Shown piece by piece: positions 1-8,812 of a DNA stretch of 45,061 nt. A program made the position numbers and the translations under genes. The DNA is from an uncultured Pseudomonadota bacterium. Lineage in GTDB: Bacteria; Pseudomonadota; Gammaproteobacteria; Burkholderiales; Rhodocyclaceae. Within the stretch, counting starts at the first letter, position 1, and the number at the start of each line of letters is the position of its first letter. The stretch is taken from contig CAMLHL010000015.1 in the NCBI GenBank assembly GCA_946479855.1, positions 1 through 45,061 of the forward strand. Direction: 5' to 3'. The notes beneath the pieces are model-generated. The model was not told the origin of the DNA and searched no databases. It saw nothing but the letters and a program-made list of their open reading frames with translations.

Positions 1-1510
1 TGGCCGAAATCTGTTCGGATTGCTGACCGAGGGCCTCGACCGCCGCCGCCGACTGATTCACGGTCCGGGCAATGCCTTCGATTTCGCTGACCACAGACTG
101 GACGATCTTCACCCCCTGTGCCGCGACCTCGTCCGATTCCGTGGAATAGCGCTGGGCATCCTGGGCATTTCGCGCAATATGGTCGACACCGACGGTCATC
201 TGCTCGACCGCCGCTGCCATGCTCGACGCGGAATCGCTCTGGGCCGCCGTGCTGGTAGAAATCTGCTGGCTCGACGACGCCAGTTGCTCGGCCGCCTGGC
301 TGAGTTGCCGGACTTCGCCCTGGATGCCGCCCAGCAGCTTGCGGAAAGCCGCTGCCATGCCGTTGAAGTCTTTGGCTGCCGAATGCAGTTCGTCGGCCCC
401 TTCGGCCTCGAATTCAGCCGTCAGATCGCCATCCGCCAGCCGGCGCGCGCCTTGCGAAAAATCGCCGACGCTGTTGAGTACCGAGTAGTAGCTGCCCATG
501 CCGAGATAGCCGACCAACAGCGCGGTCGCCACTGCCAGCCCGATTTCGAAAATCAGAGTGTGCTGCGCCTCGGTCATGCGTTTTTGCAGTTGCAGCTCGA
601 ATTGCGGAATCAGGGTTTCGAACATCACCTTGTAGCCGAGGTCGATCAGCTCCGTGGTCGTCGCCAGGTAATCCTGCGGCGTCGTCGCAAACTTTTCCGA
701 GAGGATATCCTCGCGTACCAGGGCAAACACCTTTTCCACGCCTTCCGAGAATGCCTTGGTCGGCCCGGGCAGCGCACCTTGCAGGACAGGGGCGTAACGC
801 ATGGCCTTCTCGAGATTGATGTTCTGCTGGCGCAGCGTGTCCGCCATCTGGGCCACTTGCGAGGCAATATCGATCCGCATCTGCGCCGACAGTTCCTTCT
901 TGGCCAGCACGGCAGTGCCGCGCGCCCGGGTAATGCCCAAGGATTCGAGCATTTGCGGCATCTTCGAGACGACGGTATCCATCGCGTAATAAGTATCCAT
1001 GGCCGGATCGAGCGTCAGCTGCTTCTCGTCCGCCACGTCAGCCATGAACAGCAAGACATTGCTGATCAGCGTCGAATGGCGCTTGATGCTTTCGGGAGCG
1101 GTCCAGCCCAGCCCCTGGGTATGTATCGTCTCCCAGTCCTGGCGAATCGACTTCCAGGCCGTTGTGTCACGCAACACGGGCGACAGCGCGGCATCGGTGG
1201 CGGCTACCGCCTCGATCACTTCCTTTTCCTTGGCCGCCCGCTTGTCCTTCATGGCCTCGTTGCCGTTCAGGACGCCGGAAGAAAGCCCGCGATGCTGCTG
1301 GATGACCTGCACCATGCGGTTCATCGGCTTGATCATCTGCAAGCCGGCCAGTTCATCACGTGCCGTCGCGATATCCCGACTCAGCGACGAAAAAACCGAA
1401 TACAACAGTACCGAAATCACGGTACCCACTGCCAGCCCCAGCAGCATGAATTTGCTGTGATAGCGAAGGCGATTCATCAAGGCGATGGCCGGCGAAAAAA
1501 GGGCTTGCAT
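1..1510 (-). CDS. Methyl-accepting chemotaxis protein with NIT-like sensor region (3' end cut by window)
   Basis: Transmembrane chemoreceptor expected to signal through CheA/CheW. The ATG at 1510 has an AGGAG ribosome site just upstream, and about 503 codons are visible before the window edge. Read on the minus strand: a TM segment (about residues 20-42), a periplasmic region with QQHRGLSSGVL (71-81) typical of nitrate/nitrite-sensor (NIT) type helical domains, a second TM (about 305-330), a HAMP region (about 335-385, ending in the FNGMA type motif), and the start of the coiled-coil signalling domain. The conserved tip of the signalling domain lies outside the window. It follows lolD on the same strand after a 71-bp AT-rich gap that may hold its promoter. 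The ligand is not established; the NIT assignment is by motif only. Confidence 0.9.
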   Translation of the reverse strand, partial: MQALFSPAIALMNRLRYHSKFMLLGLAVGTVISVLLYSVFSSLSRDIATARDELAGLQMIKPMNRMVQVIQQHRGLSSGVLNGNEAMKDKRAAKEKEVIEAVAATDAALSPVLRDTTAWKSIRQDWETIHTQGLGWTAPESIKRHSTLISNVLLFMADVADEKQLTLDPAMDTYYAMDTVVSKMPQMLESLGITRARGTAVLAKKELSAQMRIDIASQVAQMADTLRQQNINLEKAMRYAPVLQGALPGPTKAFSEGVEKVFALVREDILSEKFATTPQDYLATTTELIDLGYKVMFETLIPQFELQLQKRMTEAQHTLIFEIGLAVATALLVGYLGMGSYYSVLNSVGDFSQGARRLADGDLTAEFEAEGADELHSAAKDFNGMAAAFRKLLGGIQGEVRQLSQAAEQLASSSQQISTSTAAQSDSASSMAAAVEQMTVGVDHIARNAQDAQRYSTESDEVAAQGVKIVQSVVSEIEGIARTVNQSAAAVEALGQQSEQISA

Positions 1511-1581
1511 CAGTTTTACTCCTGGGGAATAAGCGCGTGTCGATTTTATATTTTAAATCAAATTTAACATTTTGACTTGCG

Positions 1582-2265
1582 TTAAGAATCGGCACGTAGA
1601 ATGCCATCATCAAGATGAAGCACTCTATCGGCTTTTGCGGCAAGCCGCTGATCGTGGGTTACGACAATCAGGCTGGCCTGCTGCTGGCGGACACGTTCGA
1701 TCAGCAAACCGAAGACCAATGATGCCGTGTGGCTATCGAGATTGCCGGTTGGTTCATCGGCCAGCAAACACGAGGGATTGCTGACCAGCGCGCGGGCGAT
1801 TGCCGCCCGCTGGCGCTCGCCGCCGGAAAGCTCGCCCGGACGGTGCTCAAGGCGATGTCCGAGCCCGACCGCCGTGAGGATGTCGGCGGCCTTGCCAAAG
1901 GCCGCCGATCGTTCCATGCGCCGGATCAGCAGCGGCATGGCGACATTCTCGAGCGCCGAAAATTCGGCCAGCAGGTGGTGAAACTGATAGACAAAGCCAA
2001 GATGCAGATTGCGCCAATCGCCACGGTCGACCTCGCCTAGGGCCGAAAAATCGCGGCCCATCAATGTCACCTCGCCGGCCGACGGGGTGTCCAGGCCACC
2101 CAGCAGATGCAGCAAGGTGCTTTTGCCGGAGCCGGAAGCGCCGACGATGGCCACGGTTTCGCCGGGCTGAACGACCAGATCGACACCGGACAACACCGGC
2201 ACTTCCAGCCCCCCGCCGCGAAACACCTTGGACAGGCTCCGGGCCATCAGGATCGGTTCACTCAT
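1582..2265 (-). CDS. lolD: Lipoprotein-releasing system ATP-binding protein LolD
   Basis: Cytoplasmic ATPase of the LolCDE complex, which extracts outer-membrane lipoproteins from the inner membrane and passes them to LolA. 227 residues, the usual length. Walker [10 protein letters not shown] at 42-50, Q-loop YQFHH near 93, ABC signature LSGGERQRA at 146-154, Walker [12 protein letters not shown] at 167-177 and H-loop VTHD at 202-205 are all intact. Its start overlaps the end of lolC by 8 bp, so the two are translationally coupled, the standard lolC-lolD arrangement. MacB-type ATPases are related, but the Lol-like permease partner and short length favour LolD. Confidence 0.95.
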   Translation of the reverse strand: MSEPILMARSLSKVFRGGGLEVPVLSGVDLVVQPGETVAIVGASGSGKSTLLHLLGGLDTPSAGEVTLMGRDFSALGEVDRGDWRNLHLGFVYQFHHLLAEFSALENVAMPLLIRRMERSAAFGKAADILTAVGLGHRLEHRPGELSGGERQRAAIARALVSNPSCLLADEPTGNLDSHTASLVFGLLIERVRQQQASLIVVTHDQRLAAKADRVLHLDDGILRADS

Positions 2266-3505
2266 AGCGCAGGGCCTCCGCCGGATTGACCCGCGACGCC
2301 TTCCAGCTCGGGTACAGCGTCGCCAGCAGGGCGAGCACGAAGGCGATCAATGTCACACCCCAGACGTCGCCCCATTGCAGTTCGGAGGGCAGGTCGGAAA
2401 TGTAATAGACCTCCTTCGACAGGAAATGCACACCGAGCAGTTTTTCGATGACGGGCACCACGACATCGATGTTCAGCGCCAGCAGCACGCCGCCGACGAT
2501 GCCCAGGCCGAGCCCGATGAAACCGACCAGCGCCCCCTGAACGACGAAGACCGCCATGATCGAACGCGGCCGGGCGCCGAGGGTGCGCAGGATGGCGATG
2601 TCGGCCTGCTTGTCGGTGACCGCCATGACCAGCGTCGACACCAGGTTGAAGGCGGCGACGGCGACGATCAGCGACAGGATGATGAACATCATGTTCTTCT
2701 CGATCGCCACGGCGCGAAAGAAATTGGCGTGGCTCTTGGTCCAGTCGCTCAGGTAGGCATCTGCATCGATGTAGCGGACCAGCTCGCGAGCGATGCGCGG
2801 CGCCTGGAAGAGATCGTCGACCTTGAGCCGCACGCCGCTGACCCGGTCGTCCATCTGGTAGAGCTTCTGGGCATCCTCGATATTGATCAGCGCCAATCCC
2901 GAGTCGTATTCGTACATCCCGACCTCGAAGATGCCGACCACCTTGAACGACTTCAGGCGCGGCACGACGCCGGCCGGGGTCACCGTCCCCTGTGGCGCGA
3001 TCAGCGTCACCTTGTCGCCGGTGAAAACACGCAGCGAACGGGCCAGGTCGGCACCGAGCACGATACCGAACTCACCCGGCCGCAGGTCGTCGAGGCTGCC
3101 GCTCTGGATGGTCTTGCGGAAATCGGCGACGCGGTCTTCCTGCTCGGGCAAGATGCCGCGGATCATCGCCCCCTTGACCACGCCATCGACGCTGAACATC
3201 CCCTGCGACTGGACGAAGGGTGCGCTGGCCCGGACTTCCGGATGTTTCATCGCCTGTTCGGCGACCAGCGACCAGTTCGGCAATTCACCGTTGATGCCGG
3301 TGATCTGGATATGCGAGGCGACGCCGAGAATGCGCGTCCGCAGCTCCTTCTGAAACCCGTTCATCACCGACAGCACGACAATCAGCGCCGCGACGCCGAG
3401 CCCGATGCCGAGCATCGAAATCGCCGAGATGAATGAAATGAAATGATTGCGTCGCTTGGCGCGCGTGTAGCGCAAGCCGATCAACAACTCGTAGGGCAAT
3501 GCCAT
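2258..3505 (-). CDS. lolC: Lipoprotein-releasing system permease LolC/LolE
   Basis: Inner-membrane permease of the lipoprotein-releasing ABC transporter. 415 residues with family topology: one N-terminal TM (about 22-45), a large periplasmic domain (about 46-265), then three C-terminal TMs (about 270-300, 315-350, 380-405), ending in the FtsX-like [17 protein letters not shown] tail. No second permease lies beside it, so a homodimer in place of a LolC/LolE pair is likely, as in many betaproteobacteria (inference). The start faces the rpfE-like gene; the roughly 70 bp between them must carry both promoters. Confidence 0.94.
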   Translation of the reverse strand: MALPYELLIGLRYTRAKRRNHFISFISAISMLGIGLGVAALIVVLSVMNGFQKELRTRILGVASHIQITGINGELPNWSLVAEQAMKHPEVRASAPFVQSQGMFSVDGVVKGAMIRGILPEQEDRVADFRKTIQSGSLDDLRPGEFGIVLGADLARSLRVFTGDKVTLIAPQGTVTPAGVVPRLKSFKVVGIFEVGMYEYDSGLALINIEDAQKLYQMDDRVSGVRLKVDDLFQAPRIARELVRYIDADAYLSDWTKSHANFFRAVAIEKNMMFIILSLIVAVAAFNLVSTLVMAVTDKQADIAILRTLGARPRSIMAVFVVQGALVGFIGLGLGIVGGVLLALNIDVVVPVIEKLLGVHFLSKEVYYISDLPSELQWGDVWGVTLIAFVLALLATLYPSWKASRVNPAEALRYE

Positions 3506-3575
3506 GCGGATAACACCGGGCGGGAAAAGTCGCTATGGTACACTTTTTGGCTGCCTACCCCTTGCCCGCCCCCCT

Positions 3576-4613
3576 GTGCACCTCACCCTACTTGTTCCCG
3601 AGCTGATCTGGCCCGAACCGAATGACCAACTGACCCTCGGGAAACTCTCCGTGCCGGGATTCGAATGGCTGGCCAGCCATGCCACCTTCGCCCGCCATCC
3701 CAGGCTGCCTTTCGAGACAGCCCTCGCCCGCCTGTTCAGCCTCGACGACGCCCCCTTCGGCGCCCTGCGCCTGCTCGGCGAGGCCGACGGCGAACCCGCC
3801 CGCGACGGCCACTGGCTGTGCGCCGATCCGGTGCACCTGCGCTTCCACCATGAACGCATCATTCTCGCCGACGCCGGTGCCTTCGAGCTGGAAGACGACG
3901 AAGCGCAAGCCATCGTCGGGGCGCTCAACGCCCAATTCGCCGATGTCGGTGTTTTTTACACCGCCACGGCCCGTCGCTGGTATTTGCGCCTGAATGCTAC
4001 GGTCGACCACCATGCCGAGCCCATTTCCACCATCGCCGGCCGGCGCCTGGACAACGAGCTGACCGACAAAAACGGCGTCCTGACCCGCTGGCTCAACGAA
4101 GTGCAGATGTTCCTGCATGGCCACCCGGTCAACGAACGCCGGCTGGCCGCCGGGAAACCTGCCGTCAATAGCCTGTGGCTGTGGGGCGGCGGCACCCTGC
4201 CCAAGATCGCCGCGCCACAATTCGCCGCCGTCTGGAGCGACAACCCGCTGGCCACCGGCCTGGCCTTCGCCGCCGGCGCCAAGGCGGCCCCCTGCCCGGG
4301 CAGCCTGAGTGCGCTGCTCGCCGCCGCCGATCCGAAGAGCCGCCACCTGCTGGTTCTCGACAGCCTGCTCCCCCCCGTCCTTTACGAAGACAGCCCCTGC
4401 TGGCGCGATGCCTGGCAACGCCTCGACGACCACTGGTTCCTGCCGCTGCGCGCCGCGCTTGGCCGGCAGATCGAAACCCTGAGCATCGTCGCCCCGACCA
4501 TCTACGGCCAGCTGACCTGGACGCTGCACGGCCAGGACCGCTGGAAATTCTGGCGCCGGGGCCAGCCGCTGGCCGCCCTGGCCAAGGAACTGGCTGACAG
4601 GAGCGCCCCGTGA
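3576..4613 (+). CDS. RpfE-like conserved protein (COG4255 type), upstream of recJ
   Basis: Resembles the uncharacterised RpfE-type proteins encoded next to recJ in Xanthomonas and betaproteobacteria, distantly related to phosphoglycerate-mutase-like proteins. The biochemical role is not established. I prefer GTG at 3576 (345 residues, beginning MHLTLLVPELIWP): the longer frame from 3504 would overlap the lolC start and leave no promoter room, and its extra 24 residues look non-conserved. Visible features are a LWLWGGG motif in the middle, a C-terminal WQRLDDHWFLPLRAAL segment, and no signal peptide or TM. It overlaps recJ by 4 bp (GTGA), so the pair is co-translated. The regulator name comes from family precedent only. 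Confidence 0.8.
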   Translation: MHLTLLVPELIWPEPNDQLTLGKLSVPGFEWLASHATFARHPRLPFETALARLFSLDDAPFGALRLLGEADGEPARDGHWLCADPVHLRFHHERIILADAGAFELEDDEAQAIVGALNAQFADVGVFYTATARRWYLRLNATVDHHAEPISTIAGRRLDNELTDKNGVLTRWLNEVQMFLHGHPVNERRLAAGKPAVNSLWLWGGGTLPKIAAPQFAAVWSDNPLATGLAFAAGAKAAPCPGSLSALLAAADPKSRHLLVLDSLLPPVLYEDSPCWRDAWQRLDDHWFLPLRAALGRQIETLSIVAPTIYGQLTWTLHGQDRWKFWRRGQPLAALAKELADRSAP

Positions 4614-6301
4614 CCCAGATCACCACCCGCAGCAGCCCGCCGCGCGTTGCCTGGCAACTCGAACAGCAGGGGCTGCACCCGCTGCTTGCCCGCCTCTACG
4701 CCGCCCGCGGCATCACCGACAAGGCCGAACTCGACTACGAACTGAAATCGCTGCTCCCGCCCAGCGCCCTGACCAACGCTGGCGCAGCCGCCCAGTTGCT
4801 GGCCGACGCCATCGAGGCCGAGGCCAAGCTGCTGATCATCGGCGACTACGACTGCGATGGCGCCACCGCCACGGCGGTCGGCATGCGCGCCCTGAAGGCG
4901 CTCGGGGCAGACGTCGATTTCCTGCTCCCCGACCGCTTCAAGCTCGGCTATGGCCTGTCGCCGGAAATCGTCGATCTCGCCGCCCAGCAGTCGCCCGATC
5001 TGATCATCACCGTCGACAACGGCATCGCCAGCCTCGAAGGCGTCGCCCGCGCCCAGCAGCACGGCATCGCAACGCTGATCACCGACCACCACCTGCCGGC
5101 GGCAACGCTGCCGGCCGCCGACTGCATCGTCAATCCCAACCAGCCCGGCTGCGAATTCCCGTCCAAATGCATCGCCGGCGTCGGCGTCATGTTCTACGTC
5201 ATGCTCGCCCTGCGCGCCGAACTGCGTACCCGCGACTGGTTTGCGGAGCGCCCGGAGCCCAACTTCGCCAACCTGCTCGACCTCGTCGCCCTCGGCACGG
5301 TGGCCGACGTCGTCAAGCTCGATCGCAACAATCGCATCCTCGTCAGCCAGGGCCTCAAGCGGATGCGCGCCGGCCAGATGCAACCCGGCATCGCCGCCCT
5401 GTTCAAGGCCGCCGCCCGCGACCCGAAGCGCGCCACCGCCTTCGACCTCGGCTTCCTGCTCGGTCCCCGCCTGAACGCCGCCGGCCGGCTGGCCGACATG
5501 CGCCTCGGCGTCGAATGCCTGCTCACCGACGATCCGGCCCGCGCCCTCTCCATCGCCCAGCAACTCGACACATTGAACCGCGAACGCCGCGAAATCGAAG
5601 CCGGCATGCAGGAACAGGCACTGCAACTGCTGCAAACGCTGGACACCGACAGCACTGCGCCGGGCATCGCATTGTTCGACGAAAGCTGGCACGAAGGCGT
5701 CGTCGGCATCCTCGCCTCGCGGATCAAGGACAAGCTGCACCGCCCGGTCTTCGCTTTCGCGCCCGGCGAAGGCGGCATCATCAAGGGCTCCGGCCGCTCG
5801 ATTCCCGGCCTGCACCTGCGCGACGCGCTCGACCTCGTCGCCAAGCGCGCCCCGGGCCTGCTCATCCGCTTCGGCGGCCATGCCATGGCGGCCGGCGCTA
5901 CGGTCAACGCCGAAAATTTCGAAAAATTCAAAGAATTGTTTGCCCAGGTGGCCGGCGAACTGCTCGCCCCGGCCGACCTGACGCGGACGCTGGAAACCGA
6001 CGGCAATCTCGAAGGCGGCTACTTCTCGCTGGAAACCGCCCGCCTCTTGGAAAATGAAATCTGGGGCCAGGGCTTTCCGGCGCCGCTGTTCATGGACGAA
6101 TTCGACGTCGAGCAACAGCGCGTGCTCAAGGAAAAGCACCTCAAACTACGCCTGCGCAAGGGCAACACCCGCATCGACGCCATCCAGTTCAATTTCAGCA
6201 CCCAGCCCGGCCCCCGCACCCGCGCCGCCTACCGCCTGGCGATCAACGAATACATGGGCGTCGAATCAACCCAGCTACTGGTTGAATATCTCGACACATA
6301 A
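4610..6301 (+). CDS. recJ: Single-stranded-DNA-specific exonuclease RecJ
   Basis: 5'-3' single-strand DNA exonuclease acting in RecF-pathway recombination, mismatch repair and base excision repair. 563 residues, the usual RecJ size. DHH-superfamily motifs are present: DYDCDG (79-84), a TDHH motif (about 158-161), the region around LGTVADVVKLDRNNRILV, and the C-terminal DHHA1 motif GGHAMAAG (about 424-431). These supply the metal-binding Asp and His residues. The GTG start at 4610 overlaps the preceding stop by 4 bp. The stop at 6299-6301 is followed by a 170-bp gap whose base composition shifts to AT-rich before the PEP-CTERM gene. Confidence 0.97.
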   Translation: MTQITTRSSPPRVAWQLEQQGLHPLLARLYAARGITDKAELDYELKSLLPPSALTNAGAAAQLLADAIEAEAKLLIIGDYDCDGATATAVGMRALKALGADVDFLLPDRFKLGYGLSPEIVDLAAQQSPDLIITVDNGIASLEGVARAQQHGIATLITDHHLPAATLPAADCIVNPNQPGCEFPSKCIAGVGVMFYVMLALRAELRTRDWFAERPEPNFANLLDLVALGTVADVVKLDRNNRILVSQGLKRMRAGQMQPGIAALFKAAARDPKRATAFDLGFLLGPRLNAAGRLADMRLGVECLLTDDPARALSIAQQLDTLNRERREIEAGMQEQALQLLQTLDTDSTAPGIALFDESWHEGVVGILASRIKDKLHRPVFAFAPGEGGIIKGSGRSIPGLHLRDALDLVAKRAPGLLIRFGGHAMAAGATVNAENFEKFKELFAQVAGELLAPADLTRTLETDGNLEGGYFSLETARLLENEIWGQGFPAPLFMDEFDVEQQRVLKEKHLKLRLRKGNTRIDAIQFNFSTQPGPRTRAAYRLAINEYMGVESTQLLVEYLDT

Positions 6302-6382
6302 GATGTCGGGGAACTTTACACGCGCCCATACCGCGGAAGACCGACAATTCCTACTCGATTGTTTTCATTTGATTATTTTTTC

Positions 6383-6398
6383 TGGCACGACGTGTGCT
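6383..6398 (+). promoter_or_regulatory. Sigma54 (RpoN) -24/-12 promoter for the PEP-CTERM gene
   Basis: TGGCACGACGTGTGCT matches the RpoN consensus TGGCACG-N4-TTGCW at all fixed positions but one, with exact GG-N10-GC spacing (GG 6384-6385, GC 6396-6397). Transcription would start near 6409, about 63 bp before the ATG. Upstream, TGTCGG (6304-6309) and CCGACA (6342-6347) form a spaced inverted repeat that could bind an enhancer protein. An inverted repeat CTAAC-N6-GTTAG (6411-6426) falls at the very start of the predicted leader. PEP-CTERM systems are known to be tied to RpoN and the PrsK/PrsR pair, which fits. Confidence 0.72.
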
Positions 6399-6471
6399 CT
6401 GTCTTAAGTGCTAACTAAGTTGTTAGTCTTAAATTCAGCAATAATCTTTGTAGGCAACGGGGAGTATCATC

Positions 6472-7650
6472 ATGAAAAACTCATTATGGTCACTTGGAAT
6501 CGGAACGGCCTTCAGCCTCGCCATCTCTTCAGTGGGACTGCCTAGCACGGCCTTCGCACAAACAATCAATCTCCCGGAAGCAAATTGTGGTTTTGGATCG
6601 TCATCGAACAACTGTCTGGTCTTTGGCGACTTTTCGGTTTATTCGCTAGGGTTGCTGTCCGACCAGCAGAAACAATTTGGTTTGTGGAACAACTATGACT
6701 TTACCTACAAACCCAATGAGGCCTTAATCAATGTCATTGATGGTGCTGGGCAAGGGACGACGTTACAAGGTTTGAACACGGCTATCGACGATCCGTTCCG
6801 CGCCATGACTGGAACGATCAACAATTCAGTCTATACCGATAACAACCTGTTCCTGATGTCAGCCGCTGCCGCCCAAGGCCAAGGCGGATCCACGATACCG
6901 AGCGATCCAGTAGGCGGGCCGGCGACAGACAACTCGCATACATTGGCGGTCAATAACTCAGCCACCTACACGAATCTGCCTGGGTTGAATTTCGCCAACA
7001 ATACGAACTGTCTGGCCAGCATGAACAATACGGGCTGCATGCAGTCTTGGGATAGTTCGGTGAGCGCCTTGACAGCCGCCCTTAACGGCAAGGCACTGGT
7101 CTTCATGTTCGGCAATAACGAAACCGGTGATAGCGGAACGCTCGCTGGCCAGGACCTGCTGGGCTGGGGGCGCGTGACTTTGTACGGTGCAAATGGCGCT
7201 GTTACCTTTGATCTGTCGGGTTCCAACAACGTTCTAGCGGCCCAGAGCAACGACCAGACCGCCGGCGTCGATGACATTCTGACGAATGCAACCGACAAGT
7301 GGGCGCACGTGCATTCAGAAATCTGCGTGAACGACACGACTGGTGAAGTGCAGTTAAGTGCTTGTGGTCAGGGTCAAACCGGTTGGCATACGGTGAATCA
7401 GTCCCTTGGCGTTGATCAGGCAGGGTTCGCACTGTTCAGCAAGGCTTTGAATGATGCGCTCTACTCCGGCAACTATACCGGCATCGCAGTTGATATTCGA
7501 CTCAGCCATTTGAATGACGGTGCCGATAATGTCTGGATCATGGCCGGGAATATCACAAACCAAGTGCCAGAACCTGGAACTACCGCCCTGTTCGGTTTGG
7601 CTTTGCTGTCGCTCGTTGCAGTTCGCCGCCGCCAGACACCCAATAATTGA
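6472..7650 (+). CDS. PEP-CTERM sorting-domain secreted protein
   Basis: Secreted protein of unknown function, processed by an exosortase and associated in this group of bacteria with extracellular polysaccharide and floc or biofilm matrix. 392 residues: a Sec signal peptide (about 1-29, ending TAFAQ), a long Asn/Gly/Thr-rich region without a recognised enzyme motif, and a C-terminal sorting signal made of VPEPGTTALFGLALLSLV (365-382), a TM stretch and an RRR cluster. GGGGAG precedes the ATG. Base composition is clearly less GC-rich than the neighbours, so recent gain or relaxed selection is possible. It is a single-gene unit with its own sigma54-type promoter and a terminator. The exosortase is not in this window. 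Confidence 0.93.
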   Translation: MKNSLWSLGIGTAFSLAISSVGLPSTAFAQTINLPEANCGFGSSSNNCLVFGDFSVYSLGLLSDQQKQFGLWNNYDFTYKPNEALINVIDGAGQGTTLQGLNTAIDDPFRAMTGTINNSVYTDNNLFLMSAAAAQGQGGSTIPSDPVGGPATDNSHTLAVNNSATYTNLPGLNFANNTNCLASMNNTGCMQSWDSSVSALTAALNGKALVFMFGNNETGDSGTLAGQDLLGWGRVTLYGANGAVTFDLSGSNNVLAAQSNDQTAGVDDILTNATDKWAHVHSEICVNDTTGEVQLSACGQGQTGWHTVNQSLGVDQAGFALFSKALNDALYSGNYTGIAVDIRLSHLNDGADNVWIMAGNITNQVPEPGTTALFGLALLSLVAVRRRQTPNN

Positions 7651-7672
7651 AATACCGTAACCTGGTTCAATG

Positions 7673-7700
7673 AAGGCCCATGGCAGCATGGGCCTTTTTT
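7673..7700 (+). terminator. Rho-independent terminator after the PEP-CTERM gene
   Basis: Perfect 10-bp stem AAGGCCCATG/CATGGGCCTT with a GCAG loop, followed by a run of T to 7700. It ends the plus-strand PEP-CTERM transcript 23 bp after its stop. Read from the other strand it is followed by fewer T residues, so it would be a weaker stop for the convergent nifJ operon. Confidence 0.93.
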
Positions 7701-7801
7701 CTGCCCGGTTCACGAACATGTTCAAGTGCGACAGGCATGCGTTTGGAACGGGCTTTCAAGCAATTCAGCATTAACTGACTATTTCTCTGGCCTAGCCGTC
7801 C

Positions 7802-8812
7802 TCAATACCGCACTCCGGGCGGCGGCGTAAACGAATCCAGCACATGCAGATAGGCCGCTCGGGCAAAGGCGCTTGGATTCGGTGAATTCTGCTGGCTCAG
7901 CGAGCCTTTCATCTGCGCCACAGAAGTGTATTCCCGCTCCTCCAGCCAGTGCGTCATGCCGCCAAGCACCTCGGTCAGGACCTGCGGTCCGTGCTTGAGG
8001 AGTGCGCTGGTCAGATGCACGACATCGGCGCCGGCAAGCAGCATTTTCAGGGCATCTTCCGCCGTGTGTACTCCGCCTGTCGCGGCCAGCGACAGGCTTG
8101 TGCTACCGCGCAAGATGGCGATCCAGCGCATGGCGAGCAAGGTATCGGCCGAAGATGACAGTTGCACGCGGTCGACCACGCTCAAGGCATCCAGATCGAT
8201 GTCCGGTTGGTAGAAACGGTTGAACAGCGAGATGCCAGCAGCACCGGCCATTTCCGCCTGATGGACGAAATGCGGCAGCGACGAGAAAAATGGCGACAGT
8301 TTCATGCTGACCGGAATGCTGACCACTGCTTTCAGTTCTTGCAGCAGCGAAATGTGGTGATCTTCGATTGCTTCACCGGACACTCTGGGGTCGCTCGGCA
8401 TGTACCAGGCGTTAAGTTCGAGGGCATCGGCACCGGCTGCCTGCATTTCCTTGCCCAGCTCGACCCAGCCGCTCAGCGAGGAGCCGTTGAGACTGGCAAC
8501 AACGGGGATGGCGAGATGCGACTTGAGGCGCTGGATCAGTTCCAGATAAGCATCGAGCCGGCTCTGGTAATCATGCGCAGAAGGAAGATGGCCGGCGGCC
8601 TCGCAGAAGATCTCGGGATGCACGAGAAAGCGGTCGATCATCTGCTCGTCGTGGCGGACATCTTCCTCGAACAACGAGTGCATGACGATGGCCGCCGCAC
8701 CGGCGTCTTCCAGATGCCGGACAGCGTCGAGATCATGGCTGAGCGGCGACGAGGAAGGGACCAGCGGATTCTTCAGCGGCAGGCCGAGATAGTTTGTGGA
8801 CAGATCAGGCAT
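7802..8812 (-). CDS. Dihydroorotate-dehydrogenase-like flavoprotein lacking the DHODH catalytic Cys
   Basis: TIM-barrel protein of the PyrD/PreA superfamily, 336 residues. The ATG at 8812 (MPDLSTNYLGLPLKNP) overlaps the nifJ stop by 8 bp; the same frame stays open further upstream inside nifJ but that part is not protein-like. Barrel landmarks seen: GLPLKNPLVPSSSPL near the start, a GADALELN strand, MKLSPFF, and the phosphate-binding ATGGVHTAEDALKMLLAGAD. Where class 1 DHODHs have the LNxSCPN catalytic loop this protein has LNAWYMPSD, so the catalytic Cys is missing and pyrimidine synthesis is unlikely. Coupling to nifJ suggests a redox partner or accessory role (inference). It probably binds FMN. 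Confidence 0.88.
   Translation of the reverse strand: MPDLSTNYLGLPLKNPLVPSSSPLSHDLDAVRHLEDAGAAAIVMHSLFEEDVRHDEQMIDRFLVHPEIFCEAAGHLPSAHDYQSRLDAYLELIQRLKSHLAIPVVASLNGSSLSGWVELGKEMQAAGADALELNAWYMPSDPRVSGEAIEDHHISLLQELKAVVSIPVSMKLSPFFSSLPHFVHQAEMAGAAGISLFNRFYQPDIDLDALSVVDRVQLSSSADTLLAMRWIAILRGSTSLSLAATGGVHTAEDALKMLLAGADVVHLTSALLKHGPQVLTEVLGGMTHWLEEREYTSVAQMKGSLSQQNSPNPSAFARAAYLHVLDSFTPPPGVRY

Noticed and set aside
20..1567. 515-codon plus-strand frame
   Set aside because: Antisense to the MCP, which reads cleanly with TM, HAMP and NIT motifs on the minus strand.
1511..1581. Sigma28 flagellar promoter before the first MCP
   Set aside because: AT-rich, but no TAAA-N15-GCCGATAA arrangement in the gap.
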